DNA from: an uncultured Oscillospiraceae bacterium
GTDB lineage: Bacteria > Bacillota > Clostridia > Oscillospirales > Oscillospiraceae
Reading direction: 5' to 3'
NCBI GenBank assembly: GCA_947625355.1
Contig: CANQOA010000021.1
Coordinates: forward strand, 1 to 33,927
DNA length: 33,927 bases
Shown in pieces: positions 7,281 through 14,293 of this stretch. The notes under the pieces are model-generated. The model ran no database searches. It was given only the letters and a program-made list of their open reading frames with translations, and was not told where the DNA came from. Within the stretch, counting starts at the first letter, position 1. Every line of letters starts with the position of its first letter. Made by a program: the position numbers and the translations under genes.

Positions 7281-8294
7281 ATGATAGAAAAGGTAATGCA
7301 GATCGACCGCATGGAGAACGTGATCAGCGTGTTCGGCTCCTTTGACCAGAATCTGCGCATCATCGAGACGGAGCTGGGGGTGTCCATCACCAACCGGGAC
7401 GACCAGCTGAAGATCGCCGGCGAGGCGGAGAACGTCATGCACGCGGAGAAGGCCATCGAGGGGCTGCTGTCCCTGGCCGGCCGCGGCGAGCCCATCGACG
7501 GGCAGAACGTGCGCTACATCATCAAAATGGTCCTGGCCGGCCAGGAGGACAAGATCGGCGATCTGGCCCGGGGCGTCATCTGCGTCACCGCCAAGGGCCG
7601 TCCGGTGAAGCCCAAGACCATCGGCCAAAAGACCTATGTGGACGCCATCAAAAACAACACCGTCACCCTGGGCATCGGCCCCGCCGGCACCGGCAAGACC
7701 TATCTCGCCGTGGCATGCGCGGTGGCGGCCTTCCGGGAAAAGCGGGTCAACCGCATCGTGCTGACCCGGCCGGCGGTGGAGGCCGGCGAGCGGCTGGGCT
7801 TTCTGCCCGGCGACCTGCAGAGCAAGGTGGACCCGTATCTGCGGCCGCTGTATGACGCCCTCTTTGAGATGCTGGGGGCGGAGACATACAACAAATACCT
7901 GGAGCGGGGGGACATCGAGGTGGCGCCCCTGGCCTACATGCGCGGCCGGACCCTGGACGACAGCTTCATCATCCTGGACGAGGCCCAGAACACCAGCCGG
8001 GAGCAGATGAAGATGTTCCTGACCCGCCTGGGCTTCGGCTCCACGGCGGTGATCACCGGCGACGTGACCCAGATCGACCTGCCGCCGGACAAGGTCTCGG
8101 GGCTCAAGGAGGCCATGCGGGTGCTGGACGATGTGGAGGGGATCGCCATCTGCAAGCTCACGGGGGCGGACGTGGTGCGCCATGTGATCGTGCAGCGCAT
8201 CATCGAGGCCTATGAGCGCCACGCCAAGGACGAGCCCCCTGTCAAGACCTACCGGCCCAAGAGCGGCCGGCCCGGACCGGGAGGACGCCGCTGA
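7281..8294 (+). CDS. phoH: PhoH-family ATPase
   Basis: 337-residue PhoH-like P-loop ATPase. The N-terminal part (about 1-70, including [18 protein letters not shown]) resembles a KH-type RNA-binding module. The ATPase core has Walker A GPAGTGKT at 133-140, the RPAVEAGE motif, Walker [10 protein letters not shown] near 230, and GDVTQIDLP. Family members are linked to RNA metabolism and commonly sit beside ybeY, as here; the exact reaction is not settled. AGAGGA precedes ATG 7281 by about 10 nt. It follows yqfD after 3 nt and its stop overlaps the ybeY start (TGATG). The pgpH gene that lies between these two in Bacillus is absent. Confidence 0.93.
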   Translation: MIEKVMQIDRMENVISVFGSFDQNLRIIETELGVSITNRDDQLKIAGEAENVMHAEKAIEGLLSLAGRGEPIDGQNVRYIIKMVLAGQEDKIGDLARGVICVTAKGRPVKPKTIGQKTYVDAIKNNTVTLGIGPAGTGKTYLAVACAVAAFREKRVNRIVLTRPAVEAGERLGFLPGDLQSKVDPYLRPLYDALFEMLGAETYNKYLERGDIEVAPLAYMRGRTLDDSFIILDEAQNTSREQMKMFLTRLGFGSTAVITGDVTQIDLPPDKVSGLKEAMRVLDDVEGIAICKLTGADVVRHVIVQRIIEAYERHAKDEPPVKTYRPKSGRPGPGGRR

Positions 8295-8767
8295 TGGAGA
8301 AGCTGAAGCTGAGCCTCCGGTGCGAGAACGGACAGAAATGCCCGCCGGAGCTGCGCAGACGGATCAAGGCCTCGGCGCTGGCGGTGCTGGCGGCGGAGGA
8401 AGTGGAGGGGCCCTGCGAGCTGAGCGTGCTGCTCACCGACGACGGAGGCATCCACGCCATCAACCGCGAGTTCCGCGACGTGGACAGGCCCACGGACGTG
8501 CTCAGCTTCCCCATGGGGGACACGGACCCTGCCACGGGCCGGTATCTGCTGGGGGACATGGTGCTGAACGTGGACCGGGCCCGGACCCAGGGGGAAGAGC
8601 TGGGCCATGGGGCGGACCATGAGATCAGCTACCTGACCGTCCACAGCGTGCTGCACCTTTTAGGCTACGACCACGTGGACGAGGGACCGATGAAACGAGA
8701 GATGCGCGCCCGGGAGAAGGCCATCATGGCCGTTCTGGAGCCGGACGCCCGGACGGAGGAGATATGA
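8294..8767 (+). CDS. ybeY: Endoribonuclease YbeY (16S rRNA maturation)
   Basis: Zinc-dependent single-strand endoribonuclease for 16S rRNA 3'-end maturation and ribosome quality control. The three metal-binding histidines are visible as H117, H121 and H127 in HSVLHLLGYDH, and the family block DRPTDVLSFPMG is at 65-75. Length (157 residues) is normal. The ATG overlaps the phoH stop by one base, and its own stop overlaps the era start (ATGA), so translation is probably coupled along phoH-ybeY-era. Confidence 0.95.
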   Translation: MEKLKLSLRCENGQKCPPELRRRIKASALAVLAAEEVEGPCELSVLLTDDGGIHAINREFRDVDRPTDVLSFPMGDTDPATGRYLLGDMVLNVDRARTQGEELGHGADHEISYLTVHSVLHLLGYDHVDEGPMKREMRAREKAIMAVLEPDARTEEI

Positions 8768-9666
8768 ACATCACAAAAACGGCCATGATCACCATCTGCG
8801 GGCGGCCCAACGTGGGCAAGTCCACGCTGACCAACGCCCTGGTGGGGGAGAAGATCGCCATCGTGTCCCCCAAGCCCCAGACCACCCGCACCCGCATCCT
8901 GGCGGTGGCCAGCCGGGGCGGGACCCAGTTCGTGTTCGCCGACACCCCCGGCTTCCACCGGGCCAGGACGAAGCTGGGCGACTATATGGACAATGTGGTC
9001 CGCCAGAGCGTGGCGGACGTGGACGCGGTGGTGCTGATGGCGGAGCCGGCGGCGACGGTGGGGGAGACCGAGAAAAAGCTCATCGACCGCATCCGGGAGA
9101 CAGGCGTGCCCGCCGTGCTGGCCATCAACAAGGCGGATACGGTGGAGGACAAGCGTGCCCTCCTGCCGGTGATCGCCGCCTACAGCCAGGCGTATGACTT
9201 TGCGGCCATCGTGCCCATCAGCGCCAAGACCGGCGACGGGGTACAGGAGTTGCTGGAGGAGCTGGATAAGTTCGCCCAGCCCGGCCCGGCGCTGTTCCCC
9301 GACGACGTGATCAGCGACCAGCCGGAGAAGCAGATCTGCGCCGAGATCGTCCGGGAGAAGCTGCTCTTGTGCCTGGATCAGGAGATCCCCCACGGCACCG
9401 CCGTGGTGGTGACCCGGTTCGCCGAGCGGGACGACGGCAGCGACATCATCGACCTGGACGTGACCATCTACTGCGAAAAGCAGTCCCACAAGGGCATCAT
9501 CATCGGCAAAAAGGGCGCCATGCTCAAGCATATCGGCGAGCTGGCCCGCCATGACATCGAGCAGTTCATGGGCGCCAAGGTGTTTTTGCAGACCTGGGTG
9601 AAGGTGAAGGAGAACTGGCGGGATTCCGACGCGCTGCTGCGGAATTTCGGCTTCACGGAAGAGTGA
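8764..9666 (+). CDS. era: GTPase Era (30S ribosome assembly)
   Basis: Ras-like GTPase that binds the 16S rRNA 3' end and helps 30S assembly. G1 GRPNVGKST (13-21), G3 DTPG, G4 NKAD and the SAK motif are present. The C-terminal KH domain carries GIIIGKKGAMLK and ends with the typical VFLQTWVKVKENWR and FGF. The 300-residue length is normal. It is the last gene of the yqfC operon, with a terminator 1 nt after its stop. The dgkA and cdd genes commonly found between ybeY and era in Bacillus are missing. Confidence 0.96.
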   Translation: MNITKTAMITICGRPNVGKSTLTNALVGEKIAIVSPKPQTTRTRILAVASRGGTQFVFADTPGFHRARTKLGDYMDNVVRQSVADVDAVVLMAEPAATVGETEKKLIDRIRETGVPAVLAINKADTVEDKRALLPVIAAYSQAYDFAAIVPISAKTGDGVQELLEELDKFAQPGPALFPDDVISDQPEKQICAEIVREKLLLCLDQEIPHGTAVVVTRFAERDDGSDIIDLDVTIYCEKQSHKGIIIGKKGAMLKHIGELARHDIEQFMGAKVFLQTWVKVKENWRDSDALLRNFGFTEE

Positions 9667-9703
9667 AAAAAGAGAGCCTCGGATTTCTCCGAAGCTCTCT
9701 TTT
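9667..9703. terminator. Bidirectional terminator after era
   Basis: AAAAGAGAGC and GCTCTCTTTT form a stem continued by TCGGA/TCCGA around a TTTC loop. A-tract and T-tract flank it, so it can end both era (plus) and the secreted-protein gene (minus). Confidence 0.85.
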
Positions 9704-9718
9704 GGAATGGGTCCGCGG

Positions 9719-10357
9719 TCAGGGGGCGGCCTGGGTGACGGTCAGCGCCGCATCCTCGAAGAACTCCGCGACGCTCTCGGCGGAGTCCGTGGAGAGGTCG
9801 CTGTTGACCAGAAACATGCCGGTGGCGTGCATGGTCCCGTCCTCGCCCGCGCAGAAGATCACGGCCGCAGGCACGGCGTCCTCATAGGCGTAGAGGTAGA
9901 TCACGTCCTGGGCGTCGGCGGCGGCAAAGGTCTTTTCGGCGGTGCAGATGGAGGCGGCGGCCAGATCGGTGACGCCGCTTCGGGCGTTCACCTGGGTGAT
10001 GAGGGAGGCCATGGCCTTGTGCAGAACGGCCTTTTGCAGCGCGTCGGAGGCGCCGTCGAACGCGCCCGGCGGCGCGATGGCGGCCAGATACTGGTCAAAC
10101 CCGGACAGCACGTACACCGCCGTGGGCGAGGTGTGATCGCCGGCGGCGATATCGTCCAGCACGTCGCTGATATCGTCGCTGGCGGAGTGCATCTGGACGT
10201 ACGCCTCCGAGCCGATCATCTCCGTCATGAGCTCGACGACGGCGAGACCCTCGTCATACAAAGAGGACCCTTCATCGGCCGCGTACGCGGCGGCGGAAAA
10301 GGACAGGAGCACCGCGGCGCACAAGAGGGCGGCGGCGCAGCGAAGAGACTTTTTCAT
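9719..10357 (-). CDS. Secreted protein of unknown function
   Basis: Not recognised. The 212-residue product starts MKKSLRC, followed by a hydrophobic core and a likely signal-peptidase site at AAAYA-AD near residue 27. The mature part is acidic, Ala-rich and has no cysteine-rich or catalytic motif I can name. It looks mostly helical in the first half, then turns to strand-like segments (DVIYLYAYEDAVPAAVIFCAG). ATG 10357 is chosen over upstream alternatives because GGGAGGT lies 5-6 nt before it and a signal peptide follows directly. Its promoter lies in the edge of repeat copy D, and it stands alone between two terminator/promoter regions. Confidence 0.75.
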   Translation of the reverse strand: MKKSLRCAAALLCAAVLLSFSAAAYAADEGSSLYDEGLAVVELMTEMIGSEAYVQMHSASDDISDVLDDIAAGDHTSPTAVYVLSGFDQYLAAIAPPGAFDGASDALQKAVLHKAMASLITQVNARSGVTDLAAASICTAEKTFAAADAQDVIYLYAYEDAVPAAVIFCAGEDGTMHATGMFLVNSDLSTDSAESVAEFFEDAALTVTQAAP

Positions 10358-10389
10358 GGTGGACCTCCCGCATAAGATAGGATAGTCAC

Positions 10390-10419
10390 AATATACCATG
10401 TCATGCGGTTTTCCTGCAA
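10390..10419 (-). promoter_or_regulatory. Promoter of the secreted-protein gene, in repeat copy D
   Basis: Minus strand: TTGCAG (10414-10419), 18-nt spacer, extended -10 TGG-TATATT (hexamer 10390-10395). It leaves a leader of about 25 nt containing the GGGAGGT ribosome site. Confidence 0.55.
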
Positions 10420-10478
10420 GCGTTTCCTTGAAGGGCGGCCGGAGGCATGGTATAATAGCGATGAAATCGCTATTATAC
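10391..10478. repeat. Dispersed repeat, divergent copy D
   Basis: Begins TATACCATGTC like copies B and C and has an exact inverted partner CATGGTATA at 10446-10454. It ends in a perfect 13-bp hairpin (GTATAATAGCGAT, GAA loop, ATCGCTATTATAC) at 10450-10478. The middle differs from copies A-C, so relation rests on the ends and the closing hairpin. It lies between the secreted-protein gene and yqzL. Confidence 0.5.
10428..10456 (+). promoter_or_regulatory. Promoter toward yqzL-recO-mutS2, in repeat copy D
   Basis: TTGAAG (10428-10433), 17-nt spacer ending TGG, TATAAT (10451-10456). The start of transcription would fall inside the closing hairpin, giving a leader of about 130 nt before yqzL. Confidence 0.6.
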
Positions 10479-10593
10479 ATCGAGATACCAGCATTATAGT
10501 ATGATCGTCGAGACGGCGATTGACAATATCAGCCAATGCCGCCGCGCGGAATCAAACGCCCCGGACGTGGCAAACTAACGCGGGGTGAGTTTT

Positions 10594-10680
10594 ATGAAAC
10601 AGGACATGCTTTGGCAGTTGTTTTTGGATACGGGCGATCCGATGTGCTGGGTCCTGTACCGGCGCAGCGGGTCGCGGTGA
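10594..10680 (+). CDS. yqzL: YqzL-family microprotein
   Basis: 28-residue protein beginning MKQDMLWQLFLDTGDPMCW. It resembles the tiny YqzL family (short peptide with W-x2-F-x2-TG and a following aliphatic/aromatic stretch) that sits directly before recO in many Firmicutes. Function is unknown. GGGGTGA lies about 6 nt before ATG 10594, and recO starts 18 nt after its stop, so the two are probably co-transcribed. Position before recO is as important to the call as the sequence. Confidence 0.7.
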   Translation: MKQDMLWQLFLDTGDPMCWVLYRRSGSR

Positions 10681-10698
10681 CGGGGAGCGTTACATAGA

Positions 10699-11442
10699 AT
10701 GTTCGAGACGGTGCGGGGCCTGGTGCTCCGCCAGGTGCGCTATAAAGAGGCGGACCGGATCATGACCCTGCTGACGGGGCCGGAGGGCAAGCTCACCGTG
10801 AAGGCCCGGGGCGCGCTGCGCAAGGGCAGCCGCATGGGCGCGGCCAGCCAGGACCTGTGCTATTCCGAGTTCACCCTTTTCGGCAACCGGGGCAAGTGGA
10901 CGGCGGACGAGGGCTCCACCCTGGAGCAGTTTTTGGGCCTGCGGGAGGATATCTCCCAGCTGGCGCTGGGGGCCTATTTCGCCGAGCTGCTGGACACGGT
11001 GTGCCCCGAGGAGCAGCCGGCGGGCCCGGCGCTGCAGCTGGCGCTGAACGCGCTGTACGCCCTCAGCCGGGGCATCTATACCCCCGCCCATGTGAAGGCG
11101 GTGTTCGAGCTGCGGCTGATGTGCCTGGAGGGCTTCCAGCCGGAGGTGGCCGCCTGCGGCGTCTGCGGCCGGACCGAGCCGGACGGACCCATGTTCTCCC
11201 CGGCGTCGGGCATGGTCCACTGCGCCGGATGCGCGCCGGGCGCGGAGGGCGCCTCCGTGGCGCTGGACCGGGAGTCCCTGGCCGCCATGCGGCACATCGT
11301 GGCCGCCCCGGCGAAAAAGGAGTTCTCCTTCGCCCTGCAGGACGCCTCATTGGAGCGGCTGGGCCGGGCGGCGGAGCTTTTCGTGCGGTATCAGCTGGAC
11401 AAGGGCTTTTCCTCTCTGGACTATTGGAAAAGCGTGAAGTAA
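10699..11442 (+). CDS. recO: DNA repair protein RecO
   Basis: Recombination mediator that binds SSB and helps load RecA in the RecFOR pathway. The N-terminal OB fold starts with the family phrase ETVRGLVLRQVRYKEADRIMTLLT. A helical domain and a zinc finger follow, with ligands C153, C156, C175 and C178 (CGVCG...CAGC). The 247-residue length is normal. GGGGAG lies 11 nt before ATG 10699. It is followed after 12 nt by mutS2, making a small DNA-maintenance operon. Confidence 0.93.
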   Translation: MFETVRGLVLRQVRYKEADRIMTLLTGPEGKLTVKARGALRKGSRMGAASQDLCYSEFTLFGNRGKWTADEGSTLEQFLGLREDISQLALGAYFAELLDTVCPEEQPAGPALQLALNALYALSRGIYTPAHVKAVFELRLMCLEGFQPEVAACGVCGRTEPDGPMFSPASGMVHCAGCAPGAEGASVALDRESLAAMRHIVAAPAKKEFSFALQDASLERLGRAAELFVRYQLDKGFSSLDYWKSVK

Positions 11443-11454
11443 CGGAGTTTGGAT

Positions 11455-13830
11455 ATGAGCTTATACGAAAAATCATTGCAGACCATCGAGCTGCCGGCGG
11501 TGTTGGAGCTGCTGGCGGGCAAGGCCGTCTCCGACGGGGCCAAAGCCTTGGCGCGGGCTCTGCGCCCGGCGGGGGAGATGGGCATGGTGCGGGAGCGGCA
11601 GAGCGAGACCACCTGCGCCAAGACCATGATGGAGACAAAGGGCAGCCCCTCCTTCTCGGGGCTGAAGGACGTGCGTCCGGCCCTGGCGCGGGCGGATATG
11701 GGCGGCATGCTGAACACCCGGGAGCTGCTGGACATCGCGGGGGTGCTGTTCTGCACCCGGGCGGTGGCGTCCTACGCCGCCGGACGGGGGGACAACGGCT
11801 GTTTGAAGCGGTTTTTCACTGCCCTGAGCCCCAACCGGTTTTTGGAGGAAAAGATCACCACCTCCATCACCGGCGAGGAGGAGATCGCCGACGGGGCCAG
11901 CCCGGAGCTGGCGGACATCCGCCGGAAGATGCGGGCCGCCTCGGCCCGGGCCCGGGACGCCCTGCAGAAGATCATCACCGCCCCCAGCTACGCCAAGGTG
12001 CTCCAGGAGCCCATCATCACCCAGCGGGGCGGCCGGTTCGTGGTGCCCGTGCGGGCAGAGAAGCGGGGCGACCTGCCCGGCCTGGTCCACGATGTCAGCT
12101 CCAGCGGGGCGACGCTGTTCGTGGAGCCCATGGGCGTGGTGAAGGCCAACAACGAGCTCCGGGAGCTGGGAGGCAAGGAAAAGGCGGAGATCGAGCGCAT
12201 CCTCATGGAGCTGAGCGCCGAGTGCGCCGCTGCCCGCAGCGGCATCGACAGCAGCTACAGCGTGCTGACCCAGCTGGACCTGATCTTCGCCAAGGCGGAG
12301 CTGAGCTACGATCTCAACTGCGGCGAGCCCATCCTGACGGAGGACCGGCTCATCTTGAAAAAGGCCCGGCATCCGCTGCTGCCCAAGGGCACGGCGGTGC
12401 CCATCGACGTGACCCTAGGGGGCGACTATGACGCCATCGTCATCACCGGCCCCAACACCGGCGGCAAGACCGTCACCCTCAAGACACTGGGGCTCATGTG
12501 CGCCATGGCCGGGTGCGGGCTGCACATCCCCGCCGGGGACGGCAGCGCCGTGCCGGTGCTGAAAAACATCCTGGCGGACATCGGCGACGAGCAGTCCATC
12601 GAGCAGTCTCTGTCCACCTTCTCCAGCCACATGGTGAACATCGTGGCGATCCTGCAGGAGTGCGGGCCCGGCAGCATGGTGCTGCTGGACGAGGTGGGCG
12701 CGGGCACCGACCCCACCGAGGGCGCGGCTTTGGCCATCTCCATATTGGAGTATGCCCGCCAGGCGGGGGCGCTGCTGGCCGCCACCACCCACTACGCGGA
12801 GCTGAAGGTCTATGCCACCAACACCCAGGGGGTGGTCAACGCCTCCTGTGAGTTCGATGTGCAGACTTTGCGGCCTACTTATCGGCTGCTGGTGGGCATC
12901 CCCGGCAAGTCCAACGCCTTCGCCATCAGCCGGCGGCTGGGCCTGCCGGAGAGCATCATCGAGGACGCCGGCCGGCGCATCGACGCGGGCAGCTCGGATT
13001 TCGAGCGGACCATCGAGCGGCTGGAGGCCCAGCGGGCGGCCATGGAAAAGCAGACCGAGGAGCGGGAAAAGGCCAACCGCGCCGCTCTGGAGGATGCGGC
13101 GAAGGCCGAGCGGCTGCGCCGGGAGCTGGAGGTGCGCCTGGAGAAGGCGGAGCAGAAGGCCCGCCGGGACGCGGAGCGCATCATCAAGGAGGCCCGGGCC
13201 GCCGCCGACGAGGCATACCGCCAGATCGACCGGGAGCGGGCCATGGGCCTGGAGGAGCTGGACCACCAGAAGATCAACGAGGCCCGGGCGGAGCTGCGCC
13301 GCAGGCTGAACCTGGCGGAGGAGTCCGTCCGCAGCCGGGAGGAGATCCGCCCTGTCCAGCAGCGCAAGGCCCCCAGCCGGCCCATCCAGGCCGGGGACAC
13401 GGTGGCGCTGGTTTCCACCGGCTCCCGGGCGGAGGTCATCGCCGTCAATCCCAACGGCACCCTGAGCCTGCAGGCGGGCATCATGAAGCTGACGGTGAAG
13501 CCGGAGGACGTGGACCTGGTGGAGCAGCCGGGGAAGAAAAAGCCCTCGGTCGCCGCGGCGGCCGGAGCGGCGCTGCGCACCGCCTCCGTTTCCAGGGAGC
13601 TGGATATCCGGGGCATGATGGCCGACGAGGCGGAGCTGGCCGTGGAGCGGTATTTGGACGCCGCGTCCGCCGCTCGGCTACAGACCGTCACGATCATCCA
13701 CGGAAAGGGGACAGGCGCCCTCCGCAGTTCCGTCCAGCAGCTGCTCAAACGCAGCCGTCTGGTGAAGGACTTCCGGCTGGGCCGATATGGCGAAGGAGAG
13801 ACGGGCGTAACTGTTGTTGAACTGAGATAA
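11455..13830 (+). CDS. mutS2: MutS2 endonuclease/ATPase with Smr domain
   Basis: 791-residue MutS2 protein, implicated in suppressing recombination and, in Bacillus, in rescuing collided ribosomes. The core and clamp helices are followed by Walker A GPNTGGKT at 332-339 and Walker B VLLDEVGAGTDPTEG. A long charged coiled coil (about 515-620) precedes the C-terminal Smr nuclease domain (716-790), which contains LDIRG and HGKGTG. GGAG lies 7 nt before ATG 11455, preferred over the in-frame TTG at 11449. All parts are intact. The stop is followed by a short A+T-rich stretch without a clear hairpin. Confidence 0.95.
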   Translation: MSLYEKSLQTIELPAVLELLAGKAVSDGAKALARALRPAGEMGMVRERQSETTCAKTMMETKGSPSFSGLKDVRPALARADMGGMLNTRELLDIAGVLFCTRAVASYAAGRGDNGCLKRFFTALSPNRFLEEKITTSITGEEEIADGASPELADIRRKMRAASARARDALQKIITAPSYAKVLQEPIITQRGGRFVVPVRAEKRGDLPGLVHDVSSSGATLFVEPMGVVKANNELRELGGKEKAEIERILMELSAECAAARSGIDSSYSVLTQLDLIFAKAELSYDLNCGEPILTEDRLILKKARHPLLPKGTAVPIDVTLGGDYDAIVITGPNTGGKTVTLKTLGLMCAMAGCGLHIPAGDGSAVPVLKNILADIGDEQSIEQSLSTFSSHMVNIVAILQECGPGSMVLLDEVGAGTDPTEGAALAISILEYARQAGALLAATTHYAELKVYATNTQGVVNASCEFDVQTLRPTYRLLVGIPGKSNAFAISRRLGLPESIIEDAGRRIDAGSSDFERTIERLEAQRAAMEKQTEEREKANRAALEDAAKAERLRRELEVRLEKAEQKARRDAERIIKEARAAADEAYRQIDRERAMGLEELDHQKINEARAELRRRLNLAEESVRSREEIRPVQQRKAPSRPIQAGDTVALVSTGSRAEVIAVNPNGTLSLQAGIMKLTVKPEDVDLVEQPGKKKPSVAAAAGAALRTASVSRELDIRGMMADEAELAVERYLDAASAARLQTVTIIHGKGTGALRSSVQQLLKRSRLVKDFRLGRYGEGETGVTVVELR

Positions 13831-13898
13831 ATTATTTTTTACCTTTTTATTGCCAACTGTGCATTCCTCCAAAGTATGAAAACATGGCTTTAAAACAT

Positions 13899-13927
13899 TT
13901 GCGAAACTGCGAATAATTTGTTAAAGT
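13899..13927 (+). promoter_or_regulatory. Promoter of ptsH
   Basis: TTGCGA (13899-13904), 17-nt spacer, TAAAGT (13922-13927) in an A+T-rich gap, about 30 nt before the ptsH ribosome site. Confidence 0.5.
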
Positions 13928-13965
13928 ATAGTAAACTTCTGTGAGTAAAGGATCGGTGTTCTTCC

Positions 13966-14229
13966 ATGATCAATCGTGAAGTTACCATCAACAACCAGGT
14001 CGGCCTGCATGCCCGGCCCGCCACCTTCTTCATCCAGAAGGCCAACGAGTTCAAGAGCGTCATCTGGATCGAAAAAGAGGATCGCCGCGTGAACGCAAAG
14101 AGCCTGCTTGGCGTACTGAGCCTGGGCATCGTCAAGGGCACTACCGTCAACATCATCGCCGACGGCGCGGATGAGGCGGAAGCGGTGGAGACGCTGACCG
14201 ATCTCATCGACAAGGAATTTGCTGAATAA
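13966..14229 (+). CDS. ptsH: Phosphocarrier protein HPr
   Basis: 87-residue HPr. H15 in GLHARPA is the residue phosphorylated by enzyme I, and S46 in NAKSLLGVLSLG is the regulatory site used by HPr kinase in Firmicutes. Having H15 makes this HPr rather than Crh. It transfers phosphate to PTS permeases and, as HPr-Ser-P, acts with CcpA in catabolite repression. It stands alone with its own promoter and terminator; ptsI is not in the window. AAAGGA is 13 nt before ATG 13966, an unusually long spacing, which may lower or modulate translation. Confidence 0.93.
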   Translation: MINREVTINNQVGLHARPATFFIQKANEFKSVIWIEKEDRRVNAKSLLGVLSLGIVKGTTVNIIADGADEAEAVETLTDLIDKEFAE

Positions 14230-14237
14230 TCTGCATT

Positions 14238-14280
14238 AGCAAGGAAAAGGGTGTGTTTGCCGACACACCCTTTCTTGCTG
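14238..14280 (+). terminator. Terminator after ptsH
   Basis: Long stem AGCAAG...AAAGGGTGTG pairing with CACACCCTTT...CTTGCT, with a 2-nt bulge, then a short T-rich end just before uvrC. Confidence 0.75.
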
Positions 14281-14293
14281 TTTGGGGATCGCT

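Noticed and set aside
6126..8222. 698-codon minus-strand open frame across yqfD and phoH
   Set aside because: His/Arg/Leu-rich composition with no domain, spanning two recognisable genes on the other strand.
10511..10560. Second promoter TTGACA near 10520 for yqzL
   Set aside because: No -10-like hexamer lies 15-19 nt downstream; that stretch is GC-rich.
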